Shown here: piece after piece, positions 26,531-31,674 of the stretch
How the letters are laid out: each line of letters begins with the position of its first letter
How positions within the stretch are numbered: the first letter of the stretch is position 1
Program-made: the position numbers and the translations under genes
DNA from: Bog-756 sp050014755
Lineage (GTDB): Bacteria > Actinomycetota > Acidimicrobiia > Acidimicrobiales > RAAP-2
DNA length: 31,674 nucleotides
Assembly: GCA_050014755.1 (NCBI GenBank)
Contig: JBEKCS010000041.1
Coordinates: 1-31,674, forward strand
Reading direction: 5' to 3'
The notes under the pieces: generated by a model
The model's input: only the letters and a program-made list of their open reading frames with translations
Database searches by the model: none
What the model was told of the DNA's origin: nothing

Positions 26531-28299
26531 CCGTTCCCCCCGACCCGACGCCGACCCCTGGAGCCACCTCCCTGCGGAGCCACCTGTGCGGCACCCTACG
26601 GGCCGGCGACGTGGGTAGTCGGGTGACGGTGTGCGGCTGGGTGGCCAAGCGCCGCGAGCACGGGGAGCACCTGGCCTTCGTCGACCTGCGCGACCACACC
26701 GGCCTGGTCCAGTGCGTCGTGCCCGGGACGGTGGACGTCCGCAGCGAGTACGTCGTCGCCGTCGAGGGCGAGGTCCGCCTGCGGCCGGAGGGGACGGCCA
26801 ACCCCGAGCTCCCGACCGGGTCGGTCGAGCTCGCCGACTGCACGGTGACCGTGCTCAACGTCGCCGAGCCGCCGCCGTTCGCCGTCGACGACCGGGTCGA
26901 GGTGGACGAGGTGATCCGCCTGCGGCATCGCTTCGTGGACCTGCGGCGACCCCGGATGCAGGCCAACCTGCGACTGCGGGCGAAGGTCAACTCGTCGCTG
27001 CGTGCGGCCATGGAACGCCAGGGTTTCGTCGAGGTGGAGACACCGCTGCTGTGGGCGCCGACACCGGAGGGCGCGCGGGAGTTCGCCGTCCCGAGCCGAC
27101 TGCACCCCGGCTCGTGCTACGTGCTCCCGCAGAGCCCGCAGTTGGCCAAGCAGCTCCTGATGGTGGCCGGCGTCGACCGCTACTTCCAGATCGCCCGGTG
27201 CCTTCGGGACGAGGACCTGCGGGCCGACCGCCAGTTCGAGTTCTCCCAGCTCGACGTGGAGGCGTCGTTCGTCGGCCAGGAGGACGTCCTCGCCTTCGTG
27301 TCCGAGGCCGTGCTCGACGCGGCCGAAGCGGTCACCGGCGAACGCCCGGGACCGGTGCCCCACATGACCTGGGCCGAGGCCATCGACCGCTACGGCACCG
27401 ACAAGCCGGACATCCGCTTCGGCATGGAGCTGGTCGACCTGACCCAGGTCTTCGCCGGAACCGGGTTCCGGGCCTTCGCCGCCCCGTGCGTGAAGGCGGT
27501 CGTGCTCGAGGGAGGGGCCACCTCGACCCGGTCGCGTCTCGACGCCCTCACCGACCGGGCCAAGGCGCTCGGCGCGAAGGGCCTGGCCTGGTTCCGGGTG
27601 ACCGAGTCCGACGGCGTGAAGGCGGTCGACTCGCCGGTGGCCAAGTTCCTCTCCGAGGACGAGCGGTCCGGGCTGGTGGCGACCACCGGGGCCGCGGCCG
27701 GGGACCTGGTTCTGGTGGTGGCCGACGAGTACCGGCTGACCTGCTCGGTACTCGGGGCCCTCCGCCTCGACCTCGGGGGCCGCCCGGTGTCCGAGGGGCC
27801 GTACCGGTACCTGTGGGTGGTCGACTTCCCGCTGTTCGACGGGGTCGACGACCAGGGCAATCCCATCGCCGCCCACCACCCGTTCACCATGCCCCATCCC
27901 GACGACATCGACCGCCTCGAGACGGACCCGGCCTCGGTGCGCAGCCAGGCGTACGACCTGGTCCTCAACGGGTGGGAGCTCGGTTCCGGCAGTGTCCGGG
28001 TCCACCGGGCCGACATCCAGAGCAGGATCTTCACGGTGCTCGGGATCGACGACGAGGAGGCGGCCTCGCGCTTCGGCTTCCTGCTCGGCGCGTTCAGGTT
28101 CGGTGCCCCGCCCCATGCCGGCTTCGCCGTCGGAATCGACCGGTTGGCCGCCATCTTCGCCGGCGAGGACAGCATCCGCGAGGTGATCGCATTCCCGAAG
28201 ACGCAGTCCGGATGGGACCCGATGACCGACGCCCCCAAGCCGATGGCCCCGGGCGCGTGGCGCGATCTCGGACTCCAACCCGTCCCGAAGTTGGACTGA
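26527..28299 (+). CDS. aspS: Aspartyl-tRNA synthetase (probably non-discriminating, AspRS for Asp/Asn)
   Basis: Class II synthetase, 590 residues. N-terminal OB anticodon domain (about 15-115), motif 1 to 2 region with ARCLRDEDLRADRQFEFSQLD, a GAD insertion domain (about 290-420) and motif 3 in GFAVGIDRLAAIF. H45 in WVAKRREHG and G89 in RPEGTANP fall at the two positions used to tell non-discriminating enzymes (His and Gly) from discriminating ones (Leu and Lys), so it may also charge tRNA-Asn with Asp for GatCAB; that is an inference. GTG 26527 overlaps the hisS stop. Confidence 0.95.
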   Translation: MTVPPDPTPTPGATSLRSHLCGTLRAGDVGSRVTVCGWVAKRREHGEHLAFVDLRDHTGLVQCVVPGTVDVRSEYVVAVEGEVRLRPEGTANPELPTGSVELADCTVTVLNVAEPPPFAVDDRVEVDEVIRLRHRFVDLRRPRMQANLRLRAKVNSSLRAAMERQGFVEVETPLLWAPTPEGAREFAVPSRLHPGSCYVLPQSPQLAKQLLMVAGVDRYFQIARCLRDEDLRADRQFEFSQLDVEASFVGQEDVLAFVSEAVLDAAEAVTGERPGPVPHMTWAEAIDRYGTDKPDIRFGMELVDLTQVFAGTGFRAFAAPCVKAVVLEGGATSTRSRLDALTDRAKALGAKGLAWFRVTESDGVKAVDSPVAKFLSEDERSGLVATTGAAAGDLVLVVADEYRLTCSVLGALRLDLGGRPVSEGPYRYLWVVDFPLFDGVDDQGNPIAAHHPFTMPHPDDIDRLETDPASVRSQAYDLVLNGWELGSGSVRVHRADIQSRIFTVLGIDDEEAASRFGFLLGAFRFGAPPHAGFAVGIDRLAAIFAGEDSIREVIAFPKTQSGWDPMTDAPKPMAPGAWRDLGLQPVPKLD

Positions 28300-28306
28300 G
28301 CGACCG

Positions 28307-28849
28307 GTGGCCGGCGAAGACCTCTTCTCCGGCGCAGCCGCCGAGCGCATCGCGTCCAGGGCGCCCCTGGCCGCCCGGATGCGGCCCCGAACCCTCGACG
28401 ACATCGTCGGCCAGGGCCACCTGGTCGGTCCCGGTGCGCCACTGCGGGCGCTGATCGAGGCGGACCGGCTGACCTCGGCCATCCTGTGGGGCCCGCCGGG
28501 GACCGGCAAGACCACGCTGGCCTCGGTCGTGGCGTCGGTCACCGCCAAGCAGTTCGTCCCGCTGTCGGCGGTGACCGCCGGGGTGAAGGACGTCCGCGAG
28601 GTCGTCGAGCGTGCCCGTCGGCTGCTCGGCGAGCAGGGGAGGGGCACCATCCTCTTCCTCGACGAGGTCCACCGGTTCAACCGGTCCCAGCAGGACGCCC
28701 TCCTGCCGTCGGTGGAAGAGGGGCTACTGGTTCTGATCGGGGCCACCACCGAGAACCCGTTCTTCGAGGTCAACGCCCCGTTGCTCTCCCGGTCGACGCT
28801 GTGGCGGCTCGAACCGCTGTCGGACGGGGAACTGGCCGAGGTGGTGGCC
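28307..28849 (+). CDS. rarA: RarA/MgsA replication-associated ATPase, 3' truncated at a junction
   Basis: The first ~180 residues of a AAA+ protein that works at stalled replication forks. MRPRTLDDIVGQGHLVG, Walker A GPPGTGKTT (62-70), Walker B LFLDEVHRFN (D119-E120) and GATTENPFFEVNAPLLSR are the diagnostic RarA blocks. Full-length members have about 430-450 residues, with lid and tetramerisation domains; both are missing. After LWRLEPLSDGELAEVV the frame runs without a stop into unrelated sequence (to 29110). GTG 28307 starts 7 bases after aspS, and hisS-aspS-rarA is a normal actinobacterial order. The 3' end is given as the last plausible RarA codon. Confidence 0.88.
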
Positions 28850-28860
28850 GAGTCGCACCG
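28829..28860. other. Junction between two genomes (probable assembly chimera)
   Basis: To the left the protein is RarA, to the right a sigma-54-regulator C-terminus. The stretch GAACTGGCCGAGGTGGTGGC (Glu-Leu-Ala-Glu-Val-Val) fits both parents: RarA lids often read LxxxELAxVV here, and sigma-54 regulators have RELxxV before AHRHA-like residues. A shared short word of this kind would let two contigs be joined in frame. Base use, repeats and gene content also change at this point. Confidence 0.75.
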
Positions 28861-29110
28861 GCACGTGGCGGGCCGGAAAATCGACGTGGCCGACTTGCCC
28901 GAGCGGCTCCGCCTGGTCAGCCAGGCGGCCGCCCACCCGCATCGCACGGAAGAAACCATCGTCTTAAGCGAATACCTCGGCCGCGTGGAGCGTGAACTGA
29001 TCCGTCGCGCGCTCGCCCGGGCAAAAGGGAACAAATCGCGTGCGGCCCGGCTGCTGGGCTTGACCCGCCCGCGGCTTTACCGGCGCATGGTGCAACTGGG
29101 ACTGGAGTGA
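28829..29110 (+). CDS. Sigma-54-type transcriptional regulator C-terminus (Fis HTH), 5' missing
   Basis: Only the last ~85-90 residues are present. The segment AESHRHVAGRKIDVADLPERLR matches the end of the AAA+ domain in NtrC-type activators (the region after the VREL motif, with ADLP), and GNKSRAARLLGLTRPRLYRRMVQLGL is a clear Fis-type helix-turn-helix. The receiver and ATPase parts that should precede it are absent, replaced by RarA sequence. The codon style (TTG, TTA, AAA, GAA) already differs from the actinobacterial side. Probably belongs to a planctomycete genome. Confidence 0.78.
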   Translation, partial: ELAEVVAESHRHVAGRKIDVADLPERLRLVSQAAAHPHRTEETIVLSEYLGRVERELIRRALARAKGNKSRAARLLGLTRPRLYRRMVQLGLE

Positions 29111-29112
29111 GA

Positions 29113-29181
29113 ATGGACGATACTCGTTTAGCGGCTGCCGGCACGGTGGCCCCGAGTGGAGAGGAACTATGGATCGTTTAG
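29113..29181 (+). CDS. Possible 22-residue leader-like ORF
   Basis: ATG 29113 opens a 22-codon frame reading MDDTRLAAAGTVAP... and stopping at TAG 29179-29181, inside the first codons of the next gene. Its sequence repeats the start of that gene (MDRLAAAGTAAP). Either a coupled leader peptide or only a tandem duplication of the 5' end; nothing shows that it is translated. Confidence 0.25.
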   Translation: MDDTRLAAAGTVAPSGEELWIV

Positions 29182-29203
29182 CGGCCGCCGGCACTGCGGC
29201 CCC
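29124..29203 (+). repeat. Tandem duplication of a gene start (30-base units, 50 bases apart)
   Basis: Positions 29124-29153 and 29174-29203 agree at 27 of 30 bases and both encode RLAAAGTxAP in their respective frames. Confidence 0.7.
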
Positions 29204-29627
29204 CAGCGCGCCTGCTCGGCTCTTGGTTTGCGAACGTACCGGCCGTTGGGCCGTCGCGCTGCGTCGCGAATTGGCCGAGGCGGGCGTCCGCGTTTGGGAA
29301 ACGCGCACCCTGGACGACTGTTTGCAAGAATTGGCCGAGAGTCCTGCCTCGTTCGTGATCCTTCACCTTGAAAGTAACGCTGCGGGGCTGCTGGGCTGCC
29401 TGGCGCGTCAGCGACGCGAGTTCCCTCGGGCGCGAGTGGCCGTGGTGGCCGACCGGCGCTGGGCCGGCTACGAGGGGCTGCTGCGCGAGGCCGGGGCGAC
29501 CAGTTTTCTCTGTTCGCCTCGCCGGCTCGGACAACTCGCCCAACTGGCCTGCCGTCATCTGGCCCAAGTGCCGCCGCCCGTGCAAAGCCTGGCCGACCGG
29601 ATCTGGGCCGGTCTGCCGTGGGGATGA
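29169..29627 (+). CDS. Receiver-like (CheY-fold) protein, degenerate; function unknown
   Basis: A 152-residue protein resembling a response-regulator receiver domain: LLVCERTGRWAVALRRELAEAGVRV (beta1-alpha1), FVILHLESN where the phosphorylated Asp is expected but His stands, and RVAVVADRRWAGYEGLLREAGATSFLCSPRRLGQLAQL (beta4-alpha4-beta5). The acidic phosphorylation pocket appears lost, so it would be a pseudo-receiver. ATG 29169 has GAGAGGA a few bases upstream. It follows the sigma-54 regulator fragment, which is a sensible regulatory neighbour. Fold assignment is tentative. Confidence 0.55.
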   Translation: MDRLAAAGTAAPSAPARLLVCERTGRWAVALRRELAEAGVRVWETRTLDDCLQELAESPASFVILHLESNAAGLLGCLARQRREFPRARVAVVADRRWAGYEGLLREAGATSFLCSPRRLGQLAQLACRHLAQVPPPVQSLADRIWAGLPWG

Positions 29628-29671
29628 GGGGAGAGGAAAAGCGGGAAGGGGGAAGGCGGAAGGGGGAGAAA
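29626..29671 (+). other. Polypurine tract
   Basis: About 46 bases of almost only A and G (two C) directly after the receiver-like gene. On the other strand this is a polypyrimidine run. No gene is seen in it. Confidence 0.6.
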
Positions 29672-29673
29672 TG

Positions 29674-29747
29674 TTGGGGTGGCAGTTGCACTGCCACCCT
29701 TGTGTTTGCCGCAACTCCGGGGGCGGCAGTGCAACTGCCGCCCCAAC
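29674..29747. repeat. Nested palindromic repeat (REP/MITE-like)
   Basis: Two short hairpins: GGGTGGCAGT-TGC-ACTGCCACCC (29677-29699) and GGGGCGGCAGT-GCA-ACTGCCGCCCC (29720-29744). The right unit is also a near-exact inverted copy of the left one, so the whole 74 bases can fold into one long stem or two small ones. It lies between the receiver-like gene and mrp, and may also act as a terminator. Confidence 0.75.
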
Positions 29748-29781
29748 AATGCCCGGGCCGTCGCCCAGGCGGGGCATAAAA

Positions 29782-29790
29782 TGCTATGAT
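29782..29790 (+). promoter_or_regulatory. Possible extended -10 (TGCTATGAT) of mrp
   Basis: TGC-TATGAT forms a TGn-extended -10 and lies 41 bases before ATG 29832. No clear -35, as is acceptable for extended -10 promoters. Confidence 0.4.
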
Positions 29791-29831
29791 GACAGGTTGG
29801 CCACAGCAAAACTGACGAGGAATACGCAACC

Positions 29832-30914
29832 ATGCCTAACCAACAGCCCACCGAGGCCGCCGTACGGGCCGCCTTGGCGGAATTCAAGGACCCGGAAACG
29901 GGCCGCAGCATTACCCAACTCGATCAGGTCCATGCCCTGCGCCTGGACGACGGGCGGCTATCGGTCACACTCGGTTTGACGACCTGGGCGGCGCCGGTGG
30001 GGGAACAAATCCGCACCGAACTGGCCGAGTTGCTCCGCCGACAGTTTCCCGGTCTCGACGTCACGGTGGAAGCGGCCGTTCACGAGCGAAAACCCGAGAA
30101 ATTGGGCGACATCGGCCTGGCGGCCAAGACCGTCGTGGCCGTGGGAGCGGGGAAGGGGGGCGTCGGCAAAAGCTCGTTGGCCGCCTATCTCGCCTTCGGG
30201 CTGAGCCGGGTCGGCAGCCGCGTCGGCCTGATGGATGCCGACGTCTATGGCCCCAGCATTCCGCACCTGTTGGGCAGCCGCGAGCGGCCCTCCGTCGTCG
30301 CCGACCGCATCCAGCCCGTCATGGTCGACGGATTGGCGGTCATGTCGATGGGTTTCCTGGTGCCGGAAGGCGAAGCGGTGATCTGGCGCGGGCCGATGCT
30401 GCACACGGCGCTCACGCAGTTCCTGCGCGACACGGCCTGGGGCGACCTCGACTATCTGATTATCGACATGCCTCCCGGCACGGGCGACGTGGCGTTATCG
30501 CTTTCCCAATTGTTGCCGCTTACCGGGGCGGTGATCGTCTGCACGCCGCAAGACGTTGCCTTGCTCGATGCCGTGAAGGCCATCAACATGTTTCGCAAGG
30601 TGAACGTGCCCGTGCTGGGCATGGTCGAGAACATGAGTTTCTTCCTTTGCTCCCATTGCAACACCCGGCACGACATCTTTGGCTCCGGTGGTGCGAAGCG
30701 CCGCGCGGCGGAGTTGGGTGTGCCTTTCCTCGGCGAGTTGCCGATCGCCACGGCGCTCCGCGTCGGGGCCGACCAAGGCCGCGTCAGTGCCGCGTTCGAC
30801 GAGCCCACGGTGCAACCGTACTTGGAGACGATCTGCCGCAACTTCGTCGGCAACCTGGTGGCCGACCATCGCGAGCGGCCCGCGCTGCCGACGTTGCCGG
30901 TGTTGGGAGGGTGA
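29832..30914 (+). CDS. mrp: Mrp/NBP35-family iron-sulfur cluster carrier ATPase
   Basis: A 360-residue P-loop protein that binds and hands on Fe-S clusters. An N-terminal MIP18/DUF59-like domain (about 5-85) precedes the deviant Walker A GKGGVGKS at 107-114. Then come LMDADVYGPSIPHLLG, DMPPGTGDVALSLSQL (Walker B-like) and the C-x2-C pair CSHC in MVENMSFFLCSHC, which binds the cluster at the dimer interface. ATG 29832 has GAGGAA about 9 bases upstream. It stands alone, with a repeat before it and a repeat plus terminator after it. Confidence 0.95.
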   Translation: MPNQQPTEAAVRAALAEFKDPETGRSITQLDQVHALRLDDGRLSVTLGLTTWAAPVGEQIRTELAELLRRQFPGLDVTVEAAVHERKPEKLGDIGLAAKTVVAVGAGKGGVGKSSLAAYLAFGLSRVGSRVGLMDADVYGPSIPHLLGSRERPSVVADRIQPVMVDGLAVMSMGFLVPEGEAVIWRGPMLHTALTQFLRDTAWGDLDYLIIDMPPGTGDVALSLSQLLPLTGAVIVCTPQDVALLDAVKAINMFRKVNVPVLGMVENMSFFLCSHCNTRHDIFGSGGAKRRAAELGVPFLGELPIATALRVGADQGRVSAAFDEPTVQPYLETICRNFVGNLVADHRERPALPTLPVLGG

Positions 30915-30946
30915 CGTAGGGCGCGTGAAACGCACCGCCCGCAGCA

Positions 30947-31014
30947 GTCATTCTGAGCGAAGCGAAGAATCTCCTCCCGATTCCGGCGAGATCCTTCGCT
31001 GCGCTCAGGATGAC
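30947..31014. repeat. Inverted repeat (MITE/REP-like palindrome)
   Basis: GTCATTCTGAGCGAAGCGAA on the left pairs with TTCGCTGCGCTCAGGATGAC on the right; the ~68-base unit could form a long hairpin. Palindromes of this type (CATTCTGAGCG...GCTCAGGATG) are dispersed in many environmental genomes. No ORF inside. Confidence 0.75.
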
Positions 31015-31049
31015 GTCCATGCCGCAACTACTGGCCGCTAAAACACTTA

Positions 31050-31080
31050 GGGCCGCCGAGAGACTTTCTCCCGGCGGCCC
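31050..31080. terminator. Bidirectional terminator between mrp and the Cys-tailed mini-protein
   Basis: GGGCCGCCGAGAGA (31050-31063), loop CTT, TCTCCCGGCGGCCC (31067-31080): a 14-bp stem with one mismatch. It is followed by TTTCTCG on the + side and, on the - side, by CTAAGTGTTTT, so it can serve both convergent genes. Confidence 0.75.
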
Positions 31081-31143
31081 TTTCTCGTCGTAATCGGTGC
31101 GAGTTTTGCGCTGAAAACCGAGCAAGCTACGCGCTGTGTGCAA

Positions 31144-31242
31144 TTACTTGCAGCAGCAACAGCTCTTCTTGCTGGTCTTCTTCGCTGCCTTCTTGGCGGG
31201 CGCCTTCTTGGCAACCTTCTTGGCAACTTTCTTCTTGGCCAC
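31144..31242 (-). CDS. Lys/Ala-rich mini-protein with CCCCK end (histone H1-like)
   Basis: A 32-residue protein made of KKVAK, KKAPAKK and KKAAKKTSKK repeats and ending S-C-C-C-C-K. The start is GTG at 31242, because AAGGAG lies 5 bases upstream of it; GTG 31248 overlaps that ribosome site, and an in-frame ATG at 31311 would give 55 residues with a non-repetitive N-terminus. The basic repeats resemble the tails of bacterial H1-like proteins that bind DNA or RNA; the four cysteines suggest metal or disulfide binding. Both are inference. A possible promoter lies upstream. Confidence 0.7.
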   Translation of the reverse strand: MAKKKVAKKVAKKAPAKKAAKKTSKKSCCCCK

Positions 31243-31330
31243 AGTCACTCCTTCGTCAGACTTTCCAAGCGGGCCTCGGGCCGAGCGCTCCGACCATCGG
31301 AGACTCGGCATCATGCCCTGCTACGTTTAA

Positions 31331-31358
31331 GTTTTAGCGTACTTGGAAATCATTTCAA
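31331..31358 (-). promoter_or_regulatory. Possible promoter of the Cys-tailed mini-protein gene
   Basis: On the minus strand TTGAAA (31358-31353), 16 bases, TAAAAC (31336-31331). It lies about 90 bases before GTG 31242 in the most AT-rich part of the window. The rest of the 31249-31439 gap shows no gene. Confidence 0.4.
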
Positions 31359-31439
31359 GGTCTCATCGGCAAATTCGCGCGCAACCGGCCAGAAAAACTT
31401 CAGCCGCGATGGCAAGCCAACGCGCGCCGCGGTCCGTTA

Positions 31440-31674
31440 TCACGGATTGCGACCGTTGTAGGCCTGCAACGTCATGTAGCTGGAGTACGCGAGATAGCCG
31501 AACATCGCCACCACGAACAGGTCGCGATGCCATTGCGTCAGTCCGATCACCGCCATGGCCACGGCGGCCGCGATCGACAGGCAAAGCGACGCGCGAATGC
31601 CCTCGCGCGGATGCGACTGCACCAGGACCTCGCGGGCGATCTGTCCGCCGTCCAAGGGATAGATCGGCAAGAGG
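31440..31674 (-). CDS. Site-2 protease (M50 family) C-terminal part, 5' partial
   Basis: The frame is open to the window edge, and only the last 77 residues are seen. It begins LLPIYPLDGGQIAREVL, the second conserved motif of membrane-embedded M50 metalloproteases, where the Asp of LDGG is the third zinc ligand. Two hydrophobic segments follow (LCLSIAAAVAMAVIGLT and LFVVAMFGYLAYSSYMTL). The HExxH motif would be upstream, outside the window. These enzymes cut substrates within membranes; the substrate here is unknown. Confidence 0.82.
   Translation of the reverse strand, partial: LLPIYPLDGGQIAREVLVQSHPREGIRASLCLSIAAAVAMAVIGLTQWHRDLFVVAMFGYLAYSSYMTLQAYNGRNP

Noticed and set aside
28307..29110. 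Single novel RarA-Fis fusion protein of 267 residues
   Set aside because: Both halves lack their essential remaining domains, and the genome style changes at the join. An assembly chimera explains it better, though only reads can settle it.
31136..31461. Plus-strand frames rich in Leu/Phe/Ala at the end of the window
   Set aside because: They are the reverse complement of the Lys-rich mini-protein, where AAG becomes CTT, and have no ribosome site.

Overview
The window looks like two unrelated genomes joined at about position 28,830-28,860. Positions 1 to about 28,850 are very GC-rich, with codons ending almost always in G or C, many GTG starts and ATGA/GTGA stop-start overlaps. Gene content and order are those of an actinobacterial housekeeping cluster, also known from Mycobacterium: thrS, HIT protein, PI-phosphate synthase, PatA-like acyltransferase, PimA-like mannosyltransferase, pdxS, pdxT, yebC, ruvC-ruvA-ruvB, yajC-secD-secF, rel, hisS, aspS, rarA. 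The presence of queA-tgt, the MarR/YceI pair and an MshC-like ligase fits a deep-branching actinobacterium. My guess is Acidimicrobiia, by inference only.

Layout of the actinobacterial part (almost all + strand): MshC-like ligase (5' end cut by the window), thrS, HIT hydrolase and a VOC protein (2-4138); phosphoinositide/PIM lipid synthesis with a PAS-GGDEF protein inserted between the acyltransferase and the mannosyltransferase (4254-9267); an M48-like membrane protease with a long Gly/Ser-rich N-terminus (9290-10579); a divergent MarR regulator / YceI pair with two operator-like repeats between them, closed by a perfect 16-bp hairpin (10614-11922); PLP synthase pdxS-pdxT and yebC (12121-14436); Holliday-junction genes ruvCAB (14484-16683); queuosine genes queA-tgt (16818-19057); the Sec accessory genes yajC-secD-secF (19147-22660); the stringent-response enzyme Rel (22737-25205); and hisS-aspS-rarA (25214 to about 28850), where rarA is cut off.

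Positions from about 28,850 to the end have a different style: more codons ending in A or T, TTA codons, AT-rich intergenic DNA and dispersed palindromic repeats. Content suggests a planctomycete (Pirellulales-like, inferred): the last ~80 residues of a sigma-54-type regulator with a Fis helix-turn-helix, a degenerate receiver-like protein, an Mrp/NBP35 iron-sulfur carrier ATPase, a tiny Lys/Ala-rich protein ending in four cysteines, and the C-terminal part of a membrane-embedded M50 metalloprotease. The join falls inside one open frame, at a stretch that reads Glu-Leu-Ala-Glu-Val-Val and would fit both parents. A chimeric metagenome contig is the simplest explanation, and the two parts should not be read as one genome without checking.

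No tRNA, rRNA, CRISPR array, insertion sequence or prophage was seen. I found no convincing new multi-gene system. The best leads are the GGDEF protein embedded in the PIM locus, the MarR-YceI operator pair, the Cys-tailed mini-protein and the palindromic repeats of the planctomycete part.
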